Positions 51,901 through 60,672 of a stretch of DNA of 64,000 nucleotides are shown piece after piece. The stretch covers positions 1,612,001 to 1,676,000 of the forward strand of contig CP148265.1 of NCBI GenBank assembly GCA_045345765.1, in the 5' to 3' direction. Below the pieces are notes generated by a model. It did not search any database. It was given only the letters and a program-made list of their open reading frames with translations, and was not told the DNA's origin. How positions within the stretch are numbered: the stretch's first letter is position 1; the number at the start of each line of letters is the position of its first letter. Position numbers and translations under genes: made by a program. Source of the stretch: JAOARY01 sp045345765 (lineage in GTDB: Bacteria > Bacillota > Clostridia > Peptostreptococcales > Peptostreptococcaceae).

Positions 51901-54900
51901 ATGGAACTCAAATTGTAGGACAAAGAGCTTATGTTGTTGATAAAACAAGAATTATGCTTACAATACCAGAAAAGGTAAGAGGTCTTTATAATATAGTTGC
52001 TGTTAACCCAGATACTAAAAGTGGAGAATCAAAAGAGTTATTTGAATACTTCGAAAGAGCAGTTGTTCCAACGATAAACAAGGTAACACCTTCTTCAGGT
52101 TCTTATGTTGGGGGATATTCTGTTGTTATAGAAGGTCAAAACTATGAAGATAACAGTGTTTTATATGTTGATGGTATCAAATTAGAGCCAGATACTTATA
52201 GAAAAGAAGGTAATTCATTTATAATCGATGAATTCCCAGCATACAAAGGGGATTTAAAAACAGAAGGTATAGATAAAAAAGAGGTTCCAATATCTATAGA
52301 AAACTCTGGTGGAGGTAGTATTACTAAGACTAGGGGATTTACTTATGTAATTCCAGGAGCTGCACCTCCAGAAATAGTAGATATATCTTTACAAGGAAAA
52401 GATGAAGGAACTGCGGCAACTTCAAAAGGTGGAGAGATATTAAATATTGATTTTAAATATGTTTTATTTGAAGAGCCAAATGCATCAGAACCTAAGTACA
52501 AGACTTGGGTTGAAGGTAAAGATGAAGAAGGAAATACAATTTATTTTGATGATTTAAATGGAAATAAAGAGTTTGATAGATTTATAGATATTGAAGATAT
52601 TCCAGAAGATAATGGCGTTGGTGATGTTTATTTTAAGAATCTAGATGAAAAAATAGATACGTATGAAAGATACATTGATAATGATATTACTAATCCAAAC
52701 TCAGGAATATTCCCACAAGTTTATATTGGTGGAAAAAGAGCTAAAATAGTTGAATACAAAAATACTTCTGGTACAGGTGGGTATTTAAAAGTTGTAACAC
52801 CGGTTAATCCAGAAGGCGATCAAGATGTTTATATAGTTAATAATGACTTTGGTATATCAAATATTGAAAAATTAGCTTATGAAGGATTGAATCCAGAAAT
52901 AACTTCTATGAATCCTGAATCAGGACCTATATCAGGAAATAGAAAGACTTATATATATGGTAAAGGATTTGATGTTACTAAGTATAAATTAAGTAAGGCT
53001 GATGGTAGTGGATTCGAACAAGTTGCTCAAAAAATGCCAATTGTTAGATTTGGTGAATATGAAGCAGCAAAAGATATAAATAATAATAGAGCGGAAGTTT
53101 CTATTGAAGATCAAAAAGAGTCTTTAACAGTTAATTATGCTTTTGATGGAAATCTTGCTACATTAGATATTGAAATAGATTCAAGTAAAACAAATCAGTC
53201 TTTAACAGCTGATGATACTGATTTTATATTCAAAAAGCAATATAAAGATTATGAAAATGATAAGGTATATATTGATTTGACTCAGATTCAAAATGAAAAT
53301 GGCACAAATTATTTAGGTTATGAATACATCGAAATAAACGTAGATAAAGATGTATTATATGTAAAAAGAGGATTTGCTCCAAAGGCAGAGTTGATATCAG
53401 GAAATGAAGTTATAGTTTATACACCTTCTTATTCTGAAGTTAAATCTGATGTTAGAGTAAGATATTTAAACCCAGATGAAACTTTTGCAGATTACAAATA
53501 TGATTATTTAAATCCAGAAAGTGCTCCTTTTATTGATGATATCTTAAAGGATAACGAATGGAGACCAGGTGAAGAGATAGACGAAAATGGTAATTCGTAT
53601 AGGGTATTAAGAGTAAATTATAAGGGTGGATATACTCTACAAATCAATGGTGGAGATTTTAGACAAGGCGCTACAGTTAAGATTGGTAATTTACTTGATA
53701 TAACAAATGATCAAATAAATGAGCTTGGTATGCCAACTAGTTTATCGTTTGTAATGCCAGAACTTACTGAAGATGTTGTTGGAACTAGATATAATTTCTC
53801 AGTATTAAATCCAGATGGAGCTAGTGCGCTATCGGATGATGATAATGTAGTTCCACCTATTTATATAGAGTTTACAAAAGGTGAACCAATTCCTGAAATA
53901 GAAAGTATAGACCCAGAAAAAGGACTTTCTTCGGGAGGTACTTTAGTAACTATAACAGGTAATACAAAGGAAACTGTAGGTAGTTTCAGACAAGGTTTAA
54001 GAGTATTATTTGGAGATGTTGAAGGGGAAGTTCAAAGTGTTTCGTATAATGAAATCAAGGTATTAACTCCACCACATCTTCCAGGATTAGTAGATGTAAC
54101 TGTTGAAAATCCGGATGGGGAAAGAGCTACAAAGGAAGACGGTTTTACCTATTTATCAGATCCACTTATAACTGCTATTTTGGCTCCTAATGATGAAAGA
54201 GAAGTAGATAGAATATCGTCTATTTCAATTCAAGGTGGAGAACAAATAAAGGTTAAGGGTAACGGATTTGTTGAAGGTGCTAGAGTGGTATTCTATCCAG
54301 TAATTGAAGAAAAAGATGAAGATAAGGAACAAACAGGTGAAGAGATATTTAGAAAAGGTGAAGAATTTGTATTAATTAGTTTTGGTGAAGGTGAAGGAGT
54401 AAGTTTTGTAGATAGTGAAACTTTACTTGTAACTACACCAGAAGGTAAATTAGATGCTTATGGTATTATGGTTATAAATCCAGATTTAGGTTCTTCTAAT
54501 ATATATGAAGACTTAAAATATGGACTTCCTCAAATTGATGCACCAACAGGTGTTGTAGCTGAACTTATGTATGATAGATATATAAAAGTATTTTGGAATG
54601 CTGTAGATGAAGCTACTGAATATGAAGTTTATGTTGTAATTGATGACAATGAATTTGAACTTATTGGTTCAACTAAACAATTAAGCTTAATATATGAAGA
54701 TTTAGAGCCTAGAACTAAGTATAAATTTATAGTTAAAACTCTAGGTGAATACGGTGAGTCAAAGGCGTCTAATGAGAGTAATAGTGTAAAAACAGGAAGT
54801 AATGTAGGTTATGAAGACAGTGATGAAGGTCTTATTGATAATACTCAAATAGTAAGAAGTGGACCAAAGGTTAATGTTGTTCTAGGAACATCTGATTACG

Positions 54901-55439
54901 ATGATAAGGAACTTAGAATAGATTTAACAAGAGGTGAACTTGCTGGAGCGAAAGAAATTACAATAAGCATGCCAGCAGAGGTTATATCAGATAATGATGC
55001 TAAAGATGTTTATATAATGGCGGGTTCTTATAGTGCTAGATTTAATCCAATGTCATTTAACAATGATTTGATGGAGGATAATGATAATAATGATGAAACT
55101 GGGATAAGACTTAGAATCAAAACGGATTCTATGGAATATGTAAAACCAGTTGGTAAGATTTCAAAATCAGTAATATCAGATCCAATAGTTATAGAAGGTA
55201 GCTATTTTGATGATAAGTATGAACAAAAGCTTGATTATATGAATGGTTATATCAATCTTTCTATGGATTATGATATGCAAATGGTTCAAATGAGAAAGTA
55301 CAAAGTAATGACACTTAATTATTTTGATGAATACAGCGATAGTTGGAATCCAGTTATAGGAAATGCAGATACGGGATACAATGTTAATGGAAATATAAAC
55401 AGAGCAGGAAAATACATCGTAATCGGCTCAAAGTATTAA
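48915..55439 (+). CDS. Giant exported protein with multiple IPT/TIG domains and a fibronectin type III domain
   Basis: 2174 residues. The signal sequence MTRRILGFLLALSLILGGAP ends near VYAAD. At least six IPT/TIG units can be seen by their P-x-x-G...GxxF pattern: IKDVDPTKGSNNGAEVTITG, IENVEPNVTALEEGEAIEVTG, VESFAPQKGTKDT, INKVTPSSGSYVGGYSVVI, ITSMNPESGPISGNRKTYI and IESIDPEKGLSSGGTLVTI. A fibronectin type III domain follows at about 1875-1975 (VFWNAVDEATEYEVYV, LEPRTKYKFIVKTLGEYG). The C-terminal ~180 residues are a distinct domain, similarly placed to that of the upstream protein. No anchor motif is found. It is likely a structural or adhesive component of the cell surface. Confidence 0.87.
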   Translation: MSNKKHFIKDMTRRILGFLLALSLILGGAPLDAIKTVYAADYEVVEIVIRADYDKFADKPESLKIQVQFDRDVSSISPQVRYMDVNGDSVQFKGGNYAQLDTFEYLATTEEEITAIKDNLQGIKIGEGIADTYEFDYPGTYNLTGTDSIVKNGTDFIVRGEHFDPAINSDKNDPPNQRDIDIADSTYDVRYQDANTIEIRDIDAGKLGVKDLSVNQTINNISSKDGSNQVDVTISKNYLEAFTVTDEFDYEGLRITPKRGERDSIVYVTMDPGFTFDETYSVFFLENDNVNFNSDYQVKNGDIRISPDKRVLSFRVPDVKQLAYQVVLTNQITQSGDNLDKYITKRSILGDFLVTAVGSGPAIKDVDPTKGSNNGAEVTITGLNLEEFGYIDGINNSDLSDSNLDKIEVVNENINTSLFDPDGGEIPVQKIKITYKDVKDNNDTPIQVVRKITTFIGSDALVKYDPADILSSFSFSTFEGNAGGNTDDTYTVITKATTAENETVDVTVIVETEFPNGEYERGLNIVTEEDAYTFLPNNVKGEIETVTPDKIQVVEAGADFATKEANSILIDGSDFNVYTYEVDGEQVVNYPKIDLGGLIIKKKKTNGHYEVVRNPDTNEEQAISGARIDVYNDKGNLITGAIGNSTGTKILIYLPEGIRIEEGNVDREVPKDVQVANPILDDSGNGGYFKLEEAISFVTIKTGFPSIENVEPNVTALEEGEAIEVTGTNFDNEAKVYISGYEIDIDSIEDSQDGKSQIIKFDSPTFPDVQEGETVLQVINPDGGSDSYRFIFVKSINEKPEVESFAPQKGTKDTIVVVDGKNFVNRQVSVSDTSGINIYRLIGTRIFLKGENQGSDGDDVNLYNTDTGLQNGVPELRTYTAPSSNRIVQIVDNQVELADYYRAVILEENDAGNTNFYTIEYNENDNIILYDGGTKTLVGEKKNEFEFLYKDGAIKAERSDGIIYNVLVGDSTLTLTNSQDVSDSFTLTLKTVYLIDGTQIVGQRAYVVDKTRIMLTIPEKVRGLYNIVAVNPDTKSGESKELFEYFERAVVPTINKVTPSSGSYVGGYSVVIEGQNYEDNSVLYVDGIKLEPDTYRKEGNSFIIDEFPAYKGDLKTEGIDKKEVPISIENSGGGSITKTRGFTYVIPGAAPPEIVDISLQGKDEGTAATSKGGEILNIDFKYVLFEEPNASEPKYKTWVEGKDEEGNTIYFDDLNGNKEFDRFIDIEDIPEDNGVGDVYFKNLDEKIDTYERYIDNDITNPNSGIFPQVYIGGKRAKIVEYKNTSGTGGYLKVVTPVNPEGDQDVYIVNNDFGISNIEKLAYEGLNPEITSMNPESGPISGNRKTYIYGKGFDVTKYKLSKADGSGFEQVAQKMPIVRFGEYEAAKDINNNRAEVSIEDQKESLTVNYAFDGNLATLDIEIDSSKTNQSLTADDTDFIFKKQYKDYENDKVYIDLTQIQNENGTNYLGYEYIEINVDKDVLYVKRGFAPKAELISGNEVIVYTPSYSEVKSDVRVRYLNPDETFADYKYDYLNPESAPFIDDILKDNEWRPGEEIDENGNSYRVLRVNYKGGYTLQINGGDFRQGATVKIGNLLDITNDQINELGMPTSLSFVMPELTEDVVGTRYNFSVLNPDGASALSDDDNVVPPIYIEFTKGEPIPEIESIDPEKGLSSGGTLVTITGNTKETVGSFRQGLRVLFGDVEGEVQSVSYNEIKVLTPPHLPGLVDVTVENPDGERATKEDGFTYLSDPLITAILAPNDEREVDRISSISIQGGEQIKVKGNGFVEGARVVFYPVIEEKDEDKEQTGEEIFRKGEEFVLISFGEGEGVSFVDSETLLVTTPEGKLDAYGIMVINPDLGSSNIYEDLKYGLPQIDAPTGVVAELMYDRYIKVFWNAVDEATEYEVYVVIDDNEFELIGSTKQLSLIYEDLEPRTKYKFIVKTLGEYGESKASNESNSVKTGSNVGYEDSDEGLIDNTQIVRSGPKVNVVLGTSDYDDKELRIDLTRGELAGAKEITISMPAEVISDNDAKDVYIMAGSYSARFNPMSFNNDLMEDNDNNDETGIRLRIKTDSMEYVKPVGKISKSVISDPIVIEGSYFDDKYEQKLDYMNGYINLSMDYDMQMVQMRKYKVMTLNYFDEYSDSWNPVIGNADTGYNVNGNINRAGKYIVIGSKY

Positions 55440-55440
55440 A

Positions 55441-55540
55441 TTTTAAAAATTTTACAGATTTTTATTTTTAAATTCTAAAAATTTTGCTGATTTTTATTTT
55501 TAAATTCTAAAAATTTTACTGATTTTTATTTTTAAATTCT
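55441..55540 (+). repeat. Tandem 32-base repeat, about three units
   Basis: Units of the form TCTAAAAATTTTACTGATTT plus TTATTTTTAAAT recur with an exact 32-base period (c at 55475, 55507, 55539), immediately after the giant gene's stop. T-rich on the plus strand. Confidence 0.9.
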
Positions 55541-55675
55541 AAGATATTCAATAAAAAATTCTACTAAATCAAAATTTATACTTTGCTAAAATCTAAAACT
55601 CGCTTCGCTTCAAACAGTTAGATTTTTTAACGCAAAGTATAAATTTAGATTTAAGAATTTTAATTTCATATCTAT
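55541..55675. repeat. Central long inverted repeat
   Basis: AAATTTATACTTTGC 55572-55586 and GCAAAGTATAAATTT 55632-55646 are a perfect 15-base inverted repeat. The stem continues outward imperfectly (TAAATCA / AGATTTA, then AATTCT / AGAATT) and inward (AAAATCTAA / TTAGATTTTT), around a small GC-richer loop CTCGCTTCGCTTCAAAC. A folded RNA would be a very stable hairpin of over 100 bases. Confidence 0.85.
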
Positions 55676-55860
55676 ATAGATTTAAAAATAAAAATCAGAA
55701 AATTAATATTAAAAAAACTAAAAAGATTTAAGAATAAAAATCAAAAAATTAATATTAAAAAAAACTAAAAAGATTTAAGAACAAAAATCAAAAAATTAAT
55801 ATTAAAAAAAACCAAAAAAGATTTAAGAATAAAAATCGAAAAATTAATATTTATAAAAAA
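55676..55860 (+). repeat. Tandem 46-48-base repeat, four units
   Basis: Units of GATTTAAGAATAAAAATC plus AAAAAATTAATATTAAAAAA plus ACTAAAAA recur at 46, 47 and 48-base steps. Its GATTTAAAAATAAAAATC core is the reverse complement of the GATTTTTATTTTTAAATTC core of the first array, so the two arrays are inverted relative to each other around the central palindrome. The rest of the gap to 56028 is AT-rich without a gene. Confidence 0.88.
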
Positions 55861-56028
55861 TTCCAATAATTTAATACAACAAGAAAATTAGAAAGATATA
55901 TGATGTATTTTTTATGAAATATTTTGCACGGTTTATATTAAATAGAGTTGTTATTTATGGATTTTAAAAATAAAATATTTAAATAATGATTTGAAAAAAC
56001 TAAAATGAAAAGAGAAAGGTGAGTTTGG

Positions 56029-58644
56029 ATGAACAAATCTTTTGGATTTATAAAATCTATTATGGCTAAAATGCTTGTATTTGTTCTTATTATGGCTTTG
56101 TATAAGCCTTATTCTTTTGCTGAAGAATTTACGTATAGAGATTTAAATGGTACAATCAATGCGAAAAGTTCGAGAAGAATAACTATTTTAGGAACAGATG
56201 GTAATACATATGAGGCAACTCATGATGAAAATACGGTAATCAAAAAGAATGGAAAAACAGTTGATGATAATGGTGAAAAATTAACTTATAGAGGTTTATC
56301 AAATGGTATGGAAGTATATGTTAAACTTGCATATAGAACAAAGAGTTCAAATAGAAGAGATGTAAAATATGAATATTTTATAAAAGAAATAGAGACTTAC
56401 TATGACACTAAACTTGGTGGTCTTGTTAAAGAAAATAACAACAATAATTTGGTTATTGATGTTGATGGCGGGAAGGAACATACTTTTCCTGTAGCTAATA
56501 ACCCGACTATATGGGTAAATGGAAGACAAAAGGATAATAATGATCAACCTTTTACAATGAATGATATTGAAGTTGGAGCAAGTGTTGAAATTGTTTTGGA
56601 TGATACAGATATAACTTCAATAAAATCATTATCTTCTGAGAATTTAGAATCTCAAAAGGTTGATATAGTAGAGATAAATGATAATGATGTTATATTTACA
56701 AGAGGAAACGATAAGAGTTATAAGCTTCCTAAGGCTAATAATTTTGTATTCCAAATAGACAATGTAAATAGAGATGTAGGTGATATTGATTTAGCTAAAG
56801 ATGCTTATATTTTTACAGATGACAATAATAATGTATCAGTAGTTAAGCAGTTTCAAAATTATGAAAGTGGATATATTACTGCAATAAACAATGATGCAAT
56901 AACTTTAAGAGATGATGATGGACAAAGTCATATATTCTACACAGAAACAAATGCTTATAAAAGTGAGCTTAATTTAGGTAAAAGAGTTTCGATTCAAGCA
57001 AAATATAATCCACAAGAAGAAAAGAATTTTATAATAGATATGGACAATTACGAAAGTCATATCAATCTAACTCATTTAGAAGGGATAATAAAGAGTGTTT
57101 CTAATAGCAAATTAGAATTAGAATCTATGCCTGATGAAAAGATGTATTATTTAGATATATTAGAAGATGCATATTTTAGGTTAGATGATGAAGACACTAA
57201 TGTAAAATCATTTAGAAAAGATATGGAAGTTTATATAGAGCTTAGATCTGGTAAGGTTAGTTTGATGGAAAGTTATTCTACTGATAATCCAGGTTATATA
57301 ATGCCAGGGACTAAAATGGTTATAGGAACTGTTAAATATATTGATAAGAATCAAGTGAATCTTAAATTACCAACAGGTAAGGAAGAAATATATTTTATGC
57401 CTCAATATGTACCAATAACTAAGAATAAAATATTTTCTTCAGTTGATAGGATTTATGCAGGAGACAGATTAAAGCTTTATTTTGATGAATATGATAGTAA
57501 AACAGCTTCAAGAATAGTAATTGATTCAGATTCTGTACAAATTTCTGGACTTTACTCAGGTGTATTAAAGCTTGTTGATGATATGTCTGATGAAATTGTA
57601 TTTGAGAACCTAAAAAGATATAAAAATGGAGAATGGGAAGATGAAAATGGTCTTTCTAAATTAGAGTTATCAGATAAATTCCCTGTTTACATGGGTGGAA
57701 ATGAACTTGGTTTAGACTGGTTAAAGCATTATAGAGGAAAGACAGCTTATATTGCAATGGAAGATTTCTTTTCGACTCAAAGAATCAAAAAAATGGTACT
57801 AAAAAATAATTTTGAAGTAACTTATGATGATGCGGCAATAGAAACATTAAATATGTATACTCAAAGTGTAGAACTTAATAACAAGAGAAATGTAGTATTA
57901 GATGATGGAACTATGATAATCAAAAACGATAGAATAGTAGATCCATATGCAATTAATTTTGATGATAGTGCGCTTGTAATAGCTGATAGAACTTCATCTT
58001 CAGAACTTAGAGGAGATGTATTATATGTTCATGATAATGGATTTAATCCAAATAATTCAGGTAATTATCAATTATATGCAGGTGAATTAGAAGAGATATT
58101 TAAAGAAAAAATTGTTCTCGATGATTTCTTTATATTACAAAATAATGAATGGTATTCATTTGATGATGAAAAAGAATTATTCATAGATGATGAAACTGCT
58201 TTTTATGATATGGAAGAAGAAGAACTTATATCAAGAGAAGAATTCTATGCTAGTAATTACAGTGTAGATGATGATAGTGATTATGCAGAAGATAGAAATT
58301 TAGATGATTATTATGGATATATATATACTAATGGAGATAGAGTAGTTGCGGTTGGTATAACAGAGGATTTAGGTTCATTAAATGCATATAGAACAACTAC
58401 TGCGAAGGTTGAATCTATAAAAGATGATGAACTTGTAGGAGCTAAGGCAAAATTCTACGACGCAAGAGATTGGAGTAGAAGAAATGATAGATGGATGCCA
58501 AAATCAGCGTCTTTAAATGTAATACTTGATGAAGCTACAATTATAAGAGATAATAAAGTTATAAAACCATCAGAGTTGAGAGTGAATGAGACTGTATACA
58601 TGATAAGGGATGGCGCAATAGGATATGTTTTAATAGTTAAATAG
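56029..58644 (+). CDS. Exported protein built of tandem ~70-residue beta-rich repeats
   Basis: 871 residues. Signal peptide MNKSFGFIKSIMAKMLVFVL... ending PYSFAEE. About eight to ten units share the pattern G-x-I/V followed by N-x-I/V-x-L/I, a D/G turn, a Y/H-x-V/L strand and a hydrophobic-rich D-x-V-x-V/I end: examples are GLVKENNNNNLVIDVDG, VDIVEINDNDVIFTRG, GYITAINNDAITLRDDDG, GIIKSVSNSKLELESM, GTVKYIDKNQVNLKLPTG. The same unit type appears in the SLH protein at 60673 and in the partial gene at the left edge. It has no SLH or sortase motif. The next gene, an SLH protein, starts 11 bases later, so the two probably work together at the wall. Family name unknown to me. Confidence 0.8.
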   Translation: MNKSFGFIKSIMAKMLVFVLIMALYKPYSFAEEFTYRDLNGTINAKSSRRITILGTDGNTYEATHDENTVIKKNGKTVDDNGEKLTYRGLSNGMEVYVKLAYRTKSSNRRDVKYEYFIKEIETYYDTKLGGLVKENNNNNLVIDVDGGKEHTFPVANNPTIWVNGRQKDNNDQPFTMNDIEVGASVEIVLDDTDITSIKSLSSENLESQKVDIVEINDNDVIFTRGNDKSYKLPKANNFVFQIDNVNRDVGDIDLAKDAYIFTDDNNNVSVVKQFQNYESGYITAINNDAITLRDDDGQSHIFYTETNAYKSELNLGKRVSIQAKYNPQEEKNFIIDMDNYESHINLTHLEGIIKSVSNSKLELESMPDEKMYYLDILEDAYFRLDDEDTNVKSFRKDMEVYIELRSGKVSLMESYSTDNPGYIMPGTKMVIGTVKYIDKNQVNLKLPTGKEEIYFMPQYVPITKNKIFSSVDRIYAGDRLKLYFDEYDSKTASRIVIDSDSVQISGLYSGVLKLVDDMSDEIVFENLKRYKNGEWEDENGLSKLELSDKFPVYMGGNELGLDWLKHYRGKTAYIAMEDFFSTQRIKKMVLKNNFEVTYDDAAIETLNMYTQSVELNNKRNVVLDDGTMIIKNDRIVDPYAINFDDSALVIADRTSSSELRGDVLYVHDNGFNPNNSGNYQLYAGELEEIFKEKIVLDDFFILQNNEWYSFDDEKELFIDDETAFYDMEEEELISREEFYASNYSVDDDSDYAEDRNLDDYYGYIYTNGDRVVAVGITEDLGSLNAYRTTTAKVESIKDDELVGAKAKFYDARDWSRRNDRWMPKSASLNVILDEATIIRDNKVIKPSELRVNETVYMIRDGAIGYVLIVK

Positions 58645-58655
58645 GAGTTGATTTA

Positions 58656-60176
58656 ATGTTTAAGAAATTAATATCATTAATGTCTTTTATGATGATTTTG
58701 CTATCATCTTTTGGAACTTGTTATGCAGATGTTGTTGGTTTTAATGGCGGAGTTAATAATGAGTATGAGTACAAGGAAGTTGTATTTCTTTCTGGTGAAC
58801 CTGTAACTTTTGTAGGAGAATATAGTTATAAGGTTAAAGGAAAGGGAACGCAAAAGAAAGTAAGTTATAAATTTGATTTAAAAGATATTAATAATAAAGA
58901 AAACACGCTTAGTAGAAAGATTGATTACACAGTAGATTATGACATAAGAGAAGATAAAGGTCAGACTATTGCTAATTTGGTACTTGATAAATATAGTGAA
59001 AGTGTTGAAATTGATGGCGTTGAATATGATTTGGAAGATTACCAACTTTCAAAATCAGATGTTGTTGATAATAGACCTGCTTCAGATTATATGTCTGGAA
59101 ATACTAAGGCAAGAAAGTATTATTTGATAAATAAAGACCAAGGTAAAGTTATTGTAGAGGTTTCTGGTGGAGAAGTTGGTTATAGTAATTTTTGGGGAAA
59201 TACTCAAACAAAACTAATGAATTATGTAATATCTTCTAGCAGAAGTGAAGTAGGGAAAGATGATAATAATGATGCTGATGAGTATAATTGGAATGGAACA
59301 GTAGAAATTCAAACTTCAGCAACTATGAATAAACAAATAAAATATTCAAATAATGATGCTAATTACACATCTTTTGATGGTGGAAATGTAAAGGTAGAAA
59401 ATAGTGAAGTTGTATCTAGTTATACTTATGATTTGCCTGATATGTCGACAGATGGAACAGCAGATAACAATGATAGACAAAATGGTAATATAAAAATATC
59501 TTCAAATATGGTACCTAAATTACAAAGACTTATAGTACCAAAGTTTAAGGATATCAAAGGTCATTGGGGTCAAAAATATGTAGAAAAATTATATTCACTA
59601 GATATTTTTGATGAAAGAGGAGAACATTTTGATCCAGACATTCCAATGCTTAGAATGGAATATACAAAGGCTATAATGAGAGCTTGTGATATAAGAGTTA
59701 AGGCGAATTTAGGTGATTCATTTACTAATTTCCCGGTAAATAATTCAAATATAACAAAGGATGAAAAAATGCTTTTTTATGATGTAGATACTAATAGTGA
59801 GGATTTTGCATTCATAGAAAAAGGATTAGAAAAAGGTCTTATAAAAGGTATTGATAAGAGAAACTTTGGAGCTGATGATAAGCTTACAAGGGCTCAAGCA
59901 ATAACTATAATGATTAGAGGATTAGGATTTGAAAACAAAGCACCTAACCCAGGATATAAGACTAACTTTAGTGATGATTATACAATACCTTCTTGGGCTA
60001 AGGATGCTATTTATGTAGCAAAAGAAATAGGTCTTGTTGAGGGTGATAGTTCTAATAAGATTCATGCAAATCAAATATTAACAAGAGCAGAAGCATCAAA
60101 GCTTTTAGTTAGATTTATGGAATTTTTAGAAAAGGATTTAAAGAAGGATTATAGAGAGAATATAATTTATTTTTAA
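58656..60176 (+). CDS. S-layer homology (SLH) domain surface protein
   Basis: 506 residues, SD AGGAG. The signal peptide ends near CYADVV. The N-terminal ~285 residues are a beta-rich unknown domain with VSYKFDLKDINNKENTLSRK. Three SLH domains follow: FKDIKGHWGQKYVEKLYSLD at about 293; then LFYDVDTNSEDFAFIEKGL with FGADDKLTRAQAITIMIRGL; and NFSDDYTIPSWAKDAIYVAK with LTRAEASKLLVRFME at the end. SLH domains bind pyruvylated wall polymer, so this probably anchors to the envelope and may hold the 871-residue partner encoded just upstream. Confidence 0.9.
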   Translation: MFKKLISLMSFMMILLSSFGTCYADVVGFNGGVNNEYEYKEVVFLSGEPVTFVGEYSYKVKGKGTQKKVSYKFDLKDINNKENTLSRKIDYTVDYDIREDKGQTIANLVLDKYSESVEIDGVEYDLEDYQLSKSDVVDNRPASDYMSGNTKARKYYLINKDQGKVIVEVSGGEVGYSNFWGNTQTKLMNYVISSSRSEVGKDDNNDADEYNWNGTVEIQTSATMNKQIKYSNNDANYTSFDGGNVKVENSEVVSSYTYDLPDMSTDGTADNNDRQNGNIKISSNMVPKLQRLIVPKFKDIKGHWGQKYVEKLYSLDIFDERGEHFDPDIPMLRMEYTKAIMRACDIRVKANLGDSFTNFPVNNSNITKDEKMLFYDVDTNSEDFAFIEKGLEKGLIKGIDKRNFGADDKLTRAQAITIMIRGLGFENKAPNPGYKTNFSDDYTIPSWAKDAIYVAKEIGLVEGDSSNKIHANQILTRAEASKLLVRFMEFLEKDLKKDYRENIIYF

Positions 60177-60672
60177 TATATGATATTAATTTATTTATCA
60201 AGATATATTTAAATTAGAATTTATAACAGCTAATTTAAATGAGTAATTCTAGTAAAGAAAATTTAACAAAGAAATAATTAAGTATGAAGGTAGTATTAAA
60301 ATGAAAAAAATTATTTTAATACTACCTTCATTTTATTTATACAAACTTAATTTAAAGAATTTTTGTCTGAATTTTTGATTAAAGAAAACTGATGGATATA
60401 TCTTTGGCACTATTTTTATAATTTAATATAAAAATTTAATATAATTTTTGCAAATTGTAAATTTTAAATGGTATAATAAAGAAGCTTTTTATTATATATT
60501 AGTTGATAAAGGGCAGGAAATAATTATATTTTTTTTATAGGATTTTATAATACAATGTATTTTGATTTGATATTTTATAGAGTAAAAAAAATATTAAAAC
60601 TGATAAATTAATATTTTACTGTTTTTAGAATTTTGTTGTAATTAAAGTACAGGACTTGGAGGTTGTTGAAGT
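60177..60672. other. 496-base gap: repeat copy H and AT-rich leader
   Basis: After the SLH gene comes copy H of the dispersed repeat, whose hairpin probably ends this operon. The remaining ~340 bases are AT-rich with no gene. The promoter of 60673 must lie here but is not clear. Confidence 0.5.
60250..60336 (+). repeat. Dispersed hairpin repeat, copy H (diverged left, perfect stem)
   Basis: Left part AAATTTAACAAAGAAATAATT is degenerate. The hairpin is perfect: 60286-60302 pairs with 60313-60329 over 17 bases around a 10-base loop, followed by ATTTTATTTAT. The arms carry compensating changes relative to copies B-E (TATTAAAAT / ATTTTAATA instead of TATGAAAAT / ATTTTTATG), as expected if the structure matters. 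Confidence 0.85.

Noticed and set aside
55441..55860. CRISPR array
   Set aside because: Units are directly tandem with no unique spacers, are AT-only and differ in period; no cas genes are present.
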